From assembly GCF_024320785.1 (NCBI RefSeq), contig NZ_JANDBC010000002.1:648371-712370 (forward strand): DNA of 64,000 nucleotides, written 5' to 3'. The notes under the pieces are model-generated. The model was given only the letters and a program-made list of their open reading frames with translations, did not search any database and had not been told where the DNA came from. Shown here piece by piece: positions 51,931 to 59,967 of the stretch (its first letter is position 1; every line of letters begins with the position of its first letter). This DNA is from Gracilimonas sediminicola (GTDB taxonomy: Bacteria > Bacteroidota > Rhodothermia > Balneolales > Balneolaceae). A program made the position numbers and the translations under genes.

Positions 51931-52509
51931 ATGAGCAAGATTAGCGGGCAAGAATTTGGTCTGAACGAGGCCTTCAAAATGCGGGTGGTGAGCGGTATGC
52001 TCGTGGACGGTTCTATCCTCATTTCGTGGGCTACCGGAGAACCGGCATCGAGCCAAATTGACTGGGGATGGGACGACTCGGTGCCATTTCAGACGGCTGA
52101 AGTTCACGCCGAACCGGAAGAAATGGTGCGTTATCACCAGCTATACCTTCCACAAACGCTGGTCGATCAGCGGCATTATTTCCGCGTGCGCTCGCGAACC
52201 GAGCACGGCAAAACCGGGATCTCGGACATCTACATGGTCGTGGTTCCTCCGGATCTGGCCATTAAAAACCGGGGTCGACTCGCTACCGAAGCCCAGCTGG
52301 AATTGGTACTGGTAAAAACCACCAGCATCGACTGCACGAGCTTTCCAGATACTTCCATTTCGGGCTACCGCACCGAACCCATTGCTTCGGATCAGCCAGC
52401 GGCTTTTGACCACGAGCACTCCCAACCGGCACCACTGGACCAGGTGAAGGAGGTCAATACCAACAACAGCAGTTCCCTGACTACCAACATCAGCTACACC
52501 ATTACATAA
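51931..52509 (+). CDS. Fibronectin type III-like spike component
   Basis: In this 192-residue protein, residues ~15-110 read as one FN3/Ig-like domain: SILISWATGEPASSQIDWGWDD, YHQLYLPQTLVDQRHYFRVRSRTEHGKTGISDIYMVVVP. The rest is Thr/Ser-rich and probably extended. FN3 domains in phage virions usually bind cell-surface sugars. It directly precedes the larger spike candidate, suggesting a joint receptor-binding structure. Confidence 0.6.
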   Translation: MSKISGQEFGLNEAFKMRVVSGMLVDGSILISWATGEPASSQIDWGWDDSVPFQTAEVHAEPEEMVRYHQLYLPQTLVDQRHYFRVRSRTEHGKTGISDIYMVVVPPDLAIKNRGRLATEAQLELVLVKTTSIDCTSFPDTSISGYRTEPIASDQPAAFDHEHSQPAPLDQVKEVNTNNSSSLTTNISYTIT

Positions 52510-52535
52510 ACCCATATTTGCATAACACATCATCC

Positions 52536-53939
52536 ATGAAAACCATTACAACGGATTTAAACGTAGGAAAAACAGCAAGCGGCCTCGACATGTACTGCGA
52601 CCTGTCCCTGGAACAACGGCACCTTTACCGCATGAAATGTGAAAGCTTTGTTGCCAATTTGCTTAAATGGATGCGGATTCAAATGGGCAAGACGAATCAA
52701 GATGATTACTGGGATGGAAACAGTACCCGTAAAGAAATCAGCAACATCACCAGTATTACTGAATCCGGACAGGATCTCATCATTCAGCTTGACAAATATC
52801 ATGAATACAGTGGTGTGGAACATGACTTGATTACCATACAAGGAGTACTCGGGTTAGAAGGATTGAACGGCGTGTACTTTCATGATAATACCATCGGACA
52901 ATTTCCCCTTGACCGGCATAGCACCTATAAATATTACATTCGGGGGCTTGTGCCTCACCTGACGGGCGTATGGGATGGAACTTCCGGTGTTTCTATGGCA
53001 GCCAAATACAGAAATACATGGACAGACAGAGATTATCACCTTCCGATAAATTGGGAGCCAATCATCGGCATGAGTGACCAACCAGTAAAAGCCTCTGATT
53101 TGTGCCTTCCGGGGTATTTCAAGCGGGGGTGCACTCAAGGGGCTGTGTCCATTACTTCGCTTATTACCGACCAGGAGAGTTCCAAATTTACCCTATCCCG
53201 ACCGTTCACCAACATGACGGGTGGTATTCGGCAAATCAAGGAAATTGGAATTATGTCTGGGGATTACCGAAGCGCTTATATGCTTATGGCTCGTGACGTG
53301 CTAGGTGCACCGATTAGCCTTGGAGACACCTCCACTTTGTCGCTGGATTACGAGATCATTTCCATGATTGAAAACTTCAATCAGAATACGGACGCCAACG
53401 GCACGAATGGCGGATGGACAGAAAGCTTCATGTATATCTTGCACCGAATTGCCAATCCAGGAGCTGCTCACAACTGGGAGAATGAGTTTCATTTTACTGC
53501 CGGTTTAGGTGGAGGTGGAACAGGGGTAAACTTCAATGTCGATCGGAATCTGGAAGGCTGGCAATTTGGCGTTCGCGTGGGCGAGTCGAACAAGTTTGTA
53601 TCCATGACCGATACTTCCCTTACCCCAGAAAATGCGGAAGTTAATGGCGTTCCACACGGATATGGAGACGGAGAACTGGTACACCATGGCACGCATATCG
53701 GACAATTGGTAGTCGATGATGTGGCTAACGAGGTGTACTTCCCGATAGAGCGTATTTTTGAGAACCGGGGAGCAACACCCATTACCGTCCGGGAAATCGG
53801 TCTATTCGGAAACAAGAATAACTCATTAAATATCCACCCGCATCTTTTGGCCCGAAAGGCATTGGCTCCAGTCGATCAGTTTACCATCGGAGCGGGTGAA
53901 ACCGCAAAAGTCACCTTCAACTGTAAGGCCATTGTATAA
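52536..53939 (+). CDS. Putative receptor-binding spike protein
   Basis: In this 467-residue protein an N-terminal helical part (QRHLYRMKCESFVANLLKWMRIQM) is followed by a long Gly/Asn/Tyr-rich beta region (GLNGVYFHDNTIGQF, FTLSRPFTNMTGGIRQIKEIGIMSG, EFHFTAGLGGGGTGVNFNVDRNLEGWQFGVRVG), ending with a strand-rich tip TVREIGLFGNKN. No enzyme motif is seen. Size, composition and position fit a phage spike or fibre. The ATG at 52536 is chosen over an upstream in-frame TTG. Its stop is immediately followed by the GTG start of the transglycosylase. Confidence 0.55.
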   Translation: MKTITTDLNVGKTASGLDMYCDLSLEQRHLYRMKCESFVANLLKWMRIQMGKTNQDDYWDGNSTRKEISNITSITESGQDLIIQLDKYHEYSGVEHDLITIQGVLGLEGLNGVYFHDNTIGQFPLDRHSTYKYYIRGLVPHLTGVWDGTSGVSMAAKYRNTWTDRDYHLPINWEPIIGMSDQPVKASDLCLPGYFKRGCTQGAVSITSLITDQESSKFTLSRPFTNMTGGIRQIKEIGIMSGDYRSAYMLMARDVLGAPISLGDTSTLSLDYEIISMIENFNQNTDANGTNGGWTESFMYILHRIANPGAAHNWENEFHFTAGLGGGGTGVNFNVDRNLEGWQFGVRVGESNKFVSMTDTSLTPENAEVNGVPHGYGDGELVHHGTHIGQLVVDDVANEVYFPIERIFENRGATPITVREIGLFGNKNNSLNIHPHLLARKALAPVDQFTIGAGETAKVTFNCKAIV

Positions 53940-54494
53940 GTGAGCAGCGCGCTGTCCATATCTTCCCAGCTCAGCTACCTTCGGGTGAAAGGCATTATGG
54001 GGCACTTCTATGAGGCTTCTCGGGCTAATAATGTGCCGGTTTCCCTGCTTTTGGCCATCGCCTCCAGGGAAAGCCATATGGGATTGGCGTTGGACAATAA
54101 CTGGACGGGCGACAACGGCAACGGCATCGGCATCATGCAAATTGACCGCAGGTATCACTCGGACTTTACGAGCTCCCATGCCAATAACGACCACCGCGCT
54201 AACATCCACTATGGCAGCAAGTTCCTGGCGGATCTGATCGGCAAATTTGGCGGCAAGCTCACTCCAGCTGTAGCGGCATACAACGCAGGCTACTCAAAAG
54301 TAAGAAATACCATAAATGCTGGCATTGATCCGAACCTGATTACCACCGGGCAAAATTACGCCTCCGATGTGCTCCAAAGAAAGGAAATCGTGGAGTCGGT
54401 AATGGGCATTTCCAAAGCGTCCACGGCCAGCATGGTACTGGTGCCACTAATCATCACAGGATTTATTTCCTACCAAATCTTTAACACTCAATAA
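53940..54494 (+). CDS. Membrane-anchored lytic transglycosylase
   Basis: This 184-residue protein has an SLT/goose-type lysozyme domain with catalytic E44 in AIASRESHMG, then NGIGIMQIDRRYHSDF and VAAYNAGYSKVRNTI, the usual signatures. A C-terminal membrane segment (MVLVPLIITGFISYQIF) anchors it. It cleaves the glycan strands of peptidoglycan. As a membrane-anchored virion enzyme it should open the wall during entry, as does PRD1 P7. It starts with GTG. Confidence 0.82.
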   Translation: MSSALSISSQLSYLRVKGIMGHFYEASRANNVPVSLLLAIASRESHMGLALDNNWTGDNGNGIGIMQIDRRYHSDFTSSHANNDHRANIHYGSKFLADLIGKFGGKLTPAVAAYNAGYSKVRNTINAGIDPNLITTGQNYASDVLQRKEIVESVMGISKASTASMVLVPLIITGFISYQIFNTQ

Positions 54495-54500
54495 AACACT

Positions 54501-54887
54501 ATGAAATCATCTTCCGGATACATCTACAGCGAGGAAAGCTCCCCCGGTTTGGGGCGAATGGTACTCGGCCCGACACTACCCACTGAGTTGAACACCGCTA
54601 TCCGACCGGTATCTACTGGTGTTACTCGGCGACCAACCATATCCATTCCTCGGGGGCTTTCTCCCAGGATGAGAAAACCGGTTCTGCCAAAATTGCCCAA
54701 AATTACGCCACCCAAAGTAACTCCGGTGGTCCGTGATTTGACCAAAAAGCCTGTGGCAACTGCCCAGCCACCTATAACCAAAAGTGAGCCGGTGGCCACG
54801 CAGAAAAAACCGACGAGCATGAAGATGATCGCGCTGGCCGGGGCAGGAATCGTTGGAGCCGGAATCCTTTTCAAAATCTTACGCTAA
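54501..54887 (+). CDS. Tail-anchored proline-rich virion protein candidate
   Basis: In this 128-residue protein, N-terminal MKSSSGYIYSEES carries the SGYI motif. The middle ~70 residues are Pro/Lys-rich and extended (RKPVLPKLPKITPPKVTPVV). The C-terminal membrane segment is MKMIALAGAGIVGAGILFKILR. It has the same plan as the proteins encoded at 38339-39370, here in a second cluster behind the spikes. Confidence 0.62.
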   Translation: MKSSSGYIYSEESSPGLGRMVLGPTLPTELNTAIRPVSTGVTRRPTISIPRGLSPRMRKPVLPKLPKITPPKVTPVVRDLTKKPVATAQPPITKSEPVATQKKPTSMKMIALAGAGIVGAGILFKILR

Positions 54888-54903
54888 CCTAACCTGAAAA
54901 CCC

Positions 54904-55137
54904 ATGAGTAAATCAAGCTATACCTCTGATAACGGCCTTGGATGCGGCTGCGGATGCAACGGAGCCGGAATCGGTTCTTCCCCCGTAGTGGACGTTAAAA
55001 ATGCTGAAGCCGAAAACACCAATACGGATTTGGTGGATACCGCCAAGAAATACGTCAACGGCGATGTGCCTATGAAGTACAAAGCGGCTGCCATTGCCCT
55101 TGCGGCAGGCTTTCTGTGGCTAAAGTTCAAGAAATAG
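54904..55137 (+). CDS. Small Cys-rich tail-anchored protein candidate
   Basis: This 77-residue protein has an unusual GLGCGCGCNGAGIG motif with three cysteines near residues 14-18, a helical linker, and a C-terminal hydrophobic segment YKAAAIALAAGFLWLKFKK. The cysteines could bind metal or form disulfides, or be lipid-modified; nothing more can be told. Confidence 0.58.
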   Translation: MSKSSYTSDNGLGCGCGCNGAGIGSSPVVDVKNAEAENTNTDLVDTAKKYVNGDVPMKYKAAAIALAAGFLWLKFKK

Positions 55138-55141
55138 CCCC

Positions 55142-55717
55142 ATGAAACGAGCCGACTACCTTGCCCTTATAGAAAGCTATGGGGGCAATTTTTGCCTGTC
55201 CGACTTTGAAATCCAGGGAGATATCTCCCAAATGGATGTGGATTTCTTGCGCTCATTTCTTGCCTGGAGAGATTGGACGAGCACAAAAACTCTAATCACG
55301 TCTGCCTGGCGAGATAACGACCTGAAATCTCACGGTAAAGGTTTGGCCATTGACTGCCTGCTTTTTACCGAGTGGCTTACCAAACAGGCAAATCCTTTCC
55401 AACACTGGCTGCTTGCAACTACCTGGCCTTTTCAGGGAGTGGGGTTGTATTTCGACTGGAATTTCACTCACAAGATAAGTGGAAAGAAGATTCCGGCTAT
55501 CGGCCTTCATGTGGACGGGTGGAGTGGCAAACAAATCAATGAGCGGCCTCTGCGGTGGCTCCGGATTGATGGCCATTACTACTACCAATCGACAAAAACC
55601 GGACGGTTTTACTGCCGGGAGAACAAACTAACTATATCACTAACTGAAGCTATTCAGAACTACGAGCAACGCTATGAGCAAGCCACCAAAGCCCGAGCAT
55701 TACCTCAGCAAGTATAA
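55142..55717 (+). CDS. M15-type peptidoglycan peptidase (endolysin)
   Basis: In this 191-residue protein, H64 and D71 in SHGKGLAID and H123 in GLHVDGW are the three zinc ligands of the peptidase M15 family, as in phage L-alanyl-D-glutamate or D-Ala-D-Ala-type endolysins. SAWRDNDLK precedes the first ligand as expected. There is no signal peptide, so release needs the holin. The 3' end overlaps the next gene by 44 bases in another frame. Confidence 0.8.
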   Translation: MKRADYLALIESYGGNFCLSDFEIQGDISQMDVDFLRSFLAWRDWTSTKTLITSAWRDNDLKSHGKGLAIDCLLFTEWLTKQANPFQHWLLATTWPFQGVGLYFDWNFTHKISGKKIPAIGLHVDGWSGKQINERPLRWLRIDGHYYYQSTKTGRFYCRENKLTISLTEAIQNYEQRYEQATKARALPQQV

Positions 55718-55961
55718 AGAGCTGATCATTACGACCATCATTTGCCTGTTTTTGACCGGCATTTACGACTCGATCAACAATCAGACCGCTGAAATAAAGC
55801 GCTGGTACGAGCTGATGATCAATATTCGGGCCGAGCAGAAGATTCAGGGGGTTGACCTGGAATCATTGAAGCAGTCCATTCAGGTCTTTCAAACTAAAAC
55901 CGACCAGGAACTAATCAATCACGAACAACGCATTCAGTCCCTTGAACGAGGGGGTCAATAA
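55674..55961 (+). CDS. Spanin-like membrane protein
   Basis: In this 95-residue protein a basic N-terminus precedes one membrane segment (LIITTIICLFLTGIYDSI) and a periplasmic coiled-coil tail (AEIKRWYELMINIRAEQKIQGVDLESLKQSIQVFQTKTDQELINHEQRIQ). Orientation and overlap with the endolysin gene recall Rz-type inner-membrane spanins, though no outer lipoprotein partner is seen. It could also be a pinholin-type protein. Confidence 0.6.
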   Translation: MSKPPKPEHYLSKYKELIITTIICLFLTGIYDSINNQTAEIKRWYELMINIRAEQKIQGVDLESLKQSIQVFQTKTDQELINHEQRIQSLERGGQ

Positions 55962-55992
55962 GCCTTATTAACCTAATTTAGCCTAATTACTC

Positions 55993-56271
55993 ATGAAAAA
56001 ACTACTTAAAAACGTCATCAAATCCGTACCAACACTAATTACACTTTTCAGAAAAGAAACGCCCCAGGAAGGCAAAGACATTGCCAAAAGTGGACTAACC
56101 AGTTTAGGGATTTCCGGTATGATTACCACCGGGCGAATTAATGCCGGTGAACTGGATGATACCGTGCTCATTATTTTGGCAATCGCTGAAGCTATTGGGT
56201 ATGTGTATGGGATTATCGCTTTAATTGCAGGTTCTTCCCAAAACACAGATATTGAAGAGAATCAGCTATAA
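55993..56271 (+). CDS. Holin-like membrane protein
   Basis: In this 92-residue protein a basic amphipathic N-terminus (MKKLLKNVIKSVPTLITLFRKETPQEGKD) is followed by two hydrophobic segments (SGLTSLGISGMITTG; TVLIILAIAEAIGYVYGIIALIAG). Last gene of the phage, next to the endolysin: the usual place of a holin. Its TAA stop lies inside the candidate attR repeat. Confidence 0.62.
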   Translation: MKKLLKNVIKSVPTLITLFRKETPQEGKDIAKSGLTSLGISGMITTGRINAGELDDTVLIILAIAEAIGYVYGIIALIAGSSQNTDIEENQL

Positions 56272-56277
56272 ACAACG
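56268..56277. repeat. Candidate attR core (10-bp repeat)
   Basis: ATAAACAACG is identical to 30674-30683 and overlaps the stop codon of the last phage gene. See the candidate attL entry for the caveat. Confidence 0.3.
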
Positions 56278-56351
56278 TATTTTTATTTTACGCAGATTAA
56301 ATAAAATATTCCTACTTGTCATAATCTAAGTTTAGCAGTAGATTTTAATAG

Positions 56352-56421
56352 TGCCCTGTACGTTGCGAAGTCCTAAGTTTCACTTGGGAAACGAATTTAA
56401 TTTCATAGCAGCTACGGGGCA
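56352..56421 (+). ncRNA. Structured ~70-nt RNA-like element
   Basis: TGCCCTGTA (56352-56360) pairs with TACGGGGCA (56413-56421) over nine pairs, one of them G-U. Inside, TCCTAAGT (56371-56378) pairs with ACTTGGGA (56382-56389) across a TTC loop. A T-rich stretch follows (TTTCTTTTAGTTTT). It does not match a tRNA or a riboswitch that I recognise. It occupies much of the 335-bp spacer 56272-56606, which holds no gene. Confidence 0.5.
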
Positions 56422-56606
56422 TTTCTTTTAGTTTTATCATCACGCATTTAGTTGCTCACCTATGAAATCCCAACTATTTCTGGATGATATTTTGGAGAAG
56501 AATTTACCAAAAAGAAATTTCAAACCTACTAAAGGTTAAAGTATTCAGTTTCTTTTTCTTACTTAATGTAACTTCTGTCCATCATTGGATACATATTTGC
56601 AAGGCC

Positions 56607-58064
56607 ATGTTATCACGTACAGAACAAAAACAATTATTAGAAAGGCTTATTGCTTTACCCAAAGAGTGTGAATGGGTGGAGTTTAAAAAAAGATATGTTG
56701 AGGAAACTCAAATAGGGGAATACATTTCAGCCCTCTCGAATTCAGCCTGCCTTCATAACCAAAAATACGGCTATTTGGTTTATGGAATAGAAGACGGAAC
56801 ACATGATATTGTTGGAACAGATTTTCATCCTAAAAACACCAAAATAGGAAACCAGGAGCTTGAAAACTGGTTGGCTACCCAACTGTATCCCAAAATAGAT
56901 TTTAAAATTTATGAATTAGATTATGAAGGAAAGAGTATCTCCATATTTCAAATTGATGCAACGAGAAATCAGCCTGTTCGATTTCGCCACGATAAATTTA
57001 TCCGTGTAGGATCATATAAAAAGAAACTTGAAGATCATCCTGAAAAGGAACGGAAAATTTGGAAAAGACATCCCGAGGCTTCATTTGAGAGTAAAATTGC
57101 TGCTGACAATCTTCAGGGAAATGAAGTCCTTCAACTTATTGATTATCCAGCTTTCTTTGAAATGATGAGCATTCCTCTTCCTGCTGATATGAGTGGAATA
57201 CTTGATAAGCTTATAGAGGAAAACCTGGTGGCCTTTGATAGCGGTAGATACTCTGTAACAAACCTTGGTGCGGTTCTATTTGCAAAGCAATTAAATAATT
57301 TCCCTTCTCTAAAAAGAAAATCCATCCGGGTGATTATCTATGATGGAAAAAACAAAGTGAATACAATAAAAGAGCAGAATGGCATAAAAGGGTATGCCAA
57401 TGGTTTTGAAGGACTCATATCATGGATAAACGATCAACTCCCAGAGAATGAAGTGATTGGGCAAGCCTTAAGAAGTAAGGTTAAAATGTACCCCGAAATC
57501 GCTATTCGTGAGCTTGTGGCCAACGCTATAATTCATCAGGATTTCGAAATGAAAGGAACTAATCCGATGATCGAAATTTTTGATGATAGAATTGAGATCA
57601 CAAACAATGGAAAGCCTCTTGTTGACCCATTGAGATTTATTGGTGCAACACCTCGCTCACGTAATGAAGAACTGGCCTCATTTATGAGAAGGCTTAATAT
57701 TTGTGAAGAACGCGGAAGTGGCATTATCAAGGTCGTAAATGCTGTGGAGATCTTTCAGCTACCCCCACCTGATTTCTTGGTAGATGACTTTCATACCATT
57801 GCAAAACTCTATGCTTACCGGCCTTTGAGTGAAATGGATAAAAAAGATAAAATTAGAGCATGTTACCAACATACCTGTCTCAAACACTTCTCCGGTGAAA
57901 GGATGAGCAATAAGTCCCTCAGAAAAAGATTTGAAATTTCGGACAAGAATTACCCTATGGCTTCCAGAATTATTTCTGATACTATAGAAGCTGGTCTTAT
58001 TAAGGATTTTGATCCATCCAGTAACTCTAAAAGGGATGCCAGTTATATTCCTTTTTGGGCTTGA
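56607..58064 (+). CDS. AlbA_2/Schlafen-type and HATPase-like regulator
   Basis: In this 485-residue protein, residues ~15-130 match the AlbA_2 (Schlafen-like) domain: ECEWVEFKKRYVEETQIGEYISALSNSACL, YGYLVYGIEDGTHDIVGT, FIRVGSYKKKL. A middle part contains AIRELVANAIIHQDFEMKGT and IEIFDDRIEITNNGKPL, the HATPase_c_4 motifs of COG2865-type proteins. The C-terminus is a winged helix. Such proteins are common in mobile and defence regions as regulators of unknown ligand. The ATG at 56607 is chosen because the domain begins there. An upstream in-frame start would add 41 unrelated residues. Confidence 0.72.
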   Translation: MLSRTEQKQLLERLIALPKECEWVEFKKRYVEETQIGEYISALSNSACLHNQKYGYLVYGIEDGTHDIVGTDFHPKNTKIGNQELENWLATQLYPKIDFKIYELDYEGKSISIFQIDATRNQPVRFRHDKFIRVGSYKKKLEDHPEKERKIWKRHPEASFESKIAADNLQGNEVLQLIDYPAFFEMMSIPLPADMSGILDKLIEENLVAFDSGRYSVTNLGAVLFAKQLNNFPSLKRKSIRVIIYDGKNKVNTIKEQNGIKGYANGFEGLISWINDQLPENEVIGQALRSKVKMYPEIAIRELVANAIIHQDFEMKGTNPMIEIFDDRIEITNNGKPLVDPLRFIGATPRSRNEELASFMRRLNICEERGSGIIKVVNAVEIFQLPPPDFLVDDFHTIAKLYAYRPLSEMDKKDKIRACYQHTCLKHFSGERMSNKSLRKRFEISDKNYPMASRIISDTIEAGLIKDFDPSSNSKRDASYIPFWA

Positions 58065-58076
58065 TCTATGTCACCT

Positions 58077-58191
58077 TTATGTAACAATTTTAGGGTATTC
58101 ACCCACAAACACTGTTTTAAAGCTGTTAGAATACCTTTTTTTATGTAACGGTTATGTAACACTTGCCCACATTTTGGAGGACTTATCCACA
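58077..58191. repeat. Iteron-like TTATGTAAC repeats and DnaA-box-like site
   Basis: TTATGTAAC occurs at 58077-58085, 58141-58149 and 58152-58160. A perfect DnaA-box consensus TTATCCACA lies at 58183-58191, with weaker CCCACA sites at about 58100 and 58166. The tract is AT-rich and follows the AlbA_2-type gene. It could be a remnant plasmid/phage origin or a regulatory region. Confidence 0.45.
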
Positions 58192-58215
58192 TAAATTATA
58201 TAGATAACACATATA

Positions 58216-58350
58216 ATGCGTTTTGGTGATTGTTTTACAGTAAGAGCCGTTCCCTATTATCACGATACTGGAAAAAAAGAACATTTTGAATGGTGGGCGA
58301 AAGTTTGCTATAAATTTGTGTATGATATTTCTGACGAGGATGAACGCTAA
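58216..58350 (+). CDS. Short ORF, 44 aa, unknown
   Basis: ATG 58216 to TAA 58350 encodes a protein with dense aromatic residues (MRFGDCFTVRAVPYYHDTGK, then HFEWWAKVCYKFVYD). It overlaps the 3' end of the convergent nuclease-like gene by 4 bases. No family is recognised; composition is protein-like but support is weak. Confidence 0.35.
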   Translation: MRFGDCFTVRAVPYYHDTGKKEHFEWWAKVCYKFVYDISDEDER

Positions 58351-59951
58351 TCCTTTTTATCATCTTCATGAAAATACATTACCATTTGATCTTCAGTATC
58401 GTATTTTTCTATAGATTGTTTTTTCATTTCTTCATGTGCACTTCTTGCATCATCCCTTTCTCTCGACAAAATTCTATATTGCTCAATTCTTACATCACTG
58501 GTTTTTAATATGTAGAAAACTTGATCATCCTCAACACGATCACTTTTCGTTGGTTTCCCTTGAGCTTTGAGTTGAAATGGGAGTAAATAATCATCAATGA
58601 CAACAGTATATGGTAATAAGCCAATTGTACTGGAGTAATCTAACAAATCACTCTCTGCTGAGAACTCAAGTCGTATAAATGTGGGTTTGGGAGCTAACAA
58701 CTCATATAAGAAATTGAGCAACCCAACTTGGTTCTTAAGTTCTACAGGTTTTACAATAACATCAGACTTTAGATTAAAATGGTTCAGAAGTTTTGTAGCC
58801 GATTTTATTGATTGAAAATATTCAATTGATAATTCTTCTTTGTACTGATCAAAATTCAGGTTACCACCCCAAAAAAGCTTGCCGTCATGTTTTACCTCAA
58901 AGTTGACCTTTTCATTACTTTCCAATCCACTCAGAAAAAGCATTAGATTTGTGATATCAATTACTTCGGAAAGTTTTACTTCCTTACTGAAATCAGGAGT
59001 CTCAAATAAGAACTCAATTTTCTTTCCTTCTGGATAAATAGAGAATTTAATGAATTGAGCCTTATAGAGAATCTTCCATTTGCTTTCATCTTTGACTAGC
59101 TGACCTATACCTCGGGGAATATAGTATTCAGTACTAAATTCAACTGATGATCTATGATCTTCTGTTATATACTTGATGGTAGCGGGACCCTCTGGTTCAA
59201 TATTTGTAAGGCTAAAATGACCTCCCTCTTGCTTATCAATTACAATTTCATCCCCAAATCTTTTATCTGTTACCTCCCAGTCATATACTTCAACTTTATC
59301 TACCTCACCTAAATATAGATCAACCATAAAGGCTTCAATATCATCTTTATATTTATCAGGTAACTTACTTTGAAAATGAATTTGACCAGTTTCTACTTCG
59401 TACCCAACTTTCTCTCTTAATAAATATTTTTTTTCTGAATAGTTCTTTTTGGTTTCAGTTAGATTTTGACGAATAATCGTGCTGAGTTCTAAACCATAGG
59501 GTGATGAAATCTCCTGTGCAATTTTCCAGGGAAGAGTTATTCGGTATTTATGAAGTTGATTCCATTTTTCTTTTGGAATGATTCTAATCCTCTTTTGAAC
59601 TTTTGCAATTATTGTTTCCCAAACATGAAATAAATGGGCTACGATTGGTTCACCGTTATTACCTACTTGAATCAATAAATAAAAAGCTGGGATTGGAGCA
59701 TCTACCATCTTCTTCAAATTTGACAGCTTAATACTACGATTCCCTTTCTCTTTTTGGGTTGTTTTCACTTGAATTAAAACCCGATCGTGACTGTCATCTT
59801 TATCAAGGGATTTGAGATCACTATTATATGAAGGAGGAAGTGCTACTAAAAAATCCCACCCATCTTTATCCACTTCCACACGATTAGGAACTAAATCAAC
59901 CTGATGGCACCATTTAGCAAAAATTGACTCCCCTAAATTCCCTGTATCCAT
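58347..59951 (-). CDS. PD-(D/E)XK-like (DUF4365-type) protein beside an R-M enzyme
   Basis: This 534-residue protein has at its N-terminus GNLGESIFAKWCHQVDLVPNRVEVDKDGWDFLVALP and RVLIQVKTTQ, which follow the GE...D...QxK pattern of DUF4365/Mrr-like nuclease folds. The rest is alternating strand/helix sequence of unknown fold. It lies 16 bp downstream of the nuclease-methyltransferase gene on the same strand, so the two form one operon. It may be an additional nuclease or effector subunit. Confidence 0.6.
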   Translation of the reverse strand: MDTGNLGESIFAKWCHQVDLVPNRVEVDKDGWDFLVALPPSYNSDLKSLDKDDSHDRVLIQVKTTQKEKGNRSIKLSNLKKMVDAPIPAFYLLIQVGNNGEPIVAHLFHVWETIIAKVQKRIRIIPKEKWNQLHKYRITLPWKIAQEISSPYGLELSTIIRQNLTETKKNYSEKKYLLREKVGYEVETGQIHFQSKLPDKYKDDIEAFMVDLYLGEVDKVEVYDWEVTDKRFGDEIVIDKQEGGHFSLTNIEPEGPATIKYITEDHRSSVEFSTEYYIPRGIGQLVKDESKWKILYKAQFIKFSIYPEGKKIEFLFETPDFSKEVKLSEVIDITNLMLFLSGLESNEKVNFEVKHDGKLFWGGNLNFDQYKEELSIEYFQSIKSATKLLNHFNLKSDVIVKPVELKNQVGLLNFLYELLAPKPTFIRLEFSAESDLLDYSSTIGLLPYTVVIDDYLLPFQLKAQGKPTKSDRVEDDQVFYILKTSDVRIEQYRILSRERDDARSAHEEMKKQSIEKYDTEDQMVMYFHEDDKKD

Positions 59952-59967
59952 AATTTTGTATTCTTCT

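Larger units (their letters stand above)
30674..56277. mobile_element. Putative tailless membrane-containing prophage, ~25.6 kb
   Basis: Genes from the repressor to the holin run as one phage genome: lysogeny switch, primase/helicase, repeat array, virion operon, lysis. I recognise no terminase, portal, head-tail or tail gene and no integrase. Ten proteins have a single C-terminal membrane anchor. Two adjacent beta-rich proteins of 203 and 258 residues are capsid candidates. The exact ends are not certain. A 10-bp exact repeat, ATAAACAACG, at 30674-30683 and 56268-56277 fits the gene limits and is used here as a working boundary. Confidence 0.75.

Noticed and set aside
30674..56277. Tailed (Caudoviricetes) prophage or integrative conjugative element
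   Set aside because: I find no terminase, portal, tail, relaxase or type IV secretion genes, while virion-type membrane proteins and lysis genes are present.
56405..56420. AGCTACGGG match to the tRNA 5' region as an attachment site
   Set aside because: Nine matching bases that are explained by the closing stem of the RNA-like element.
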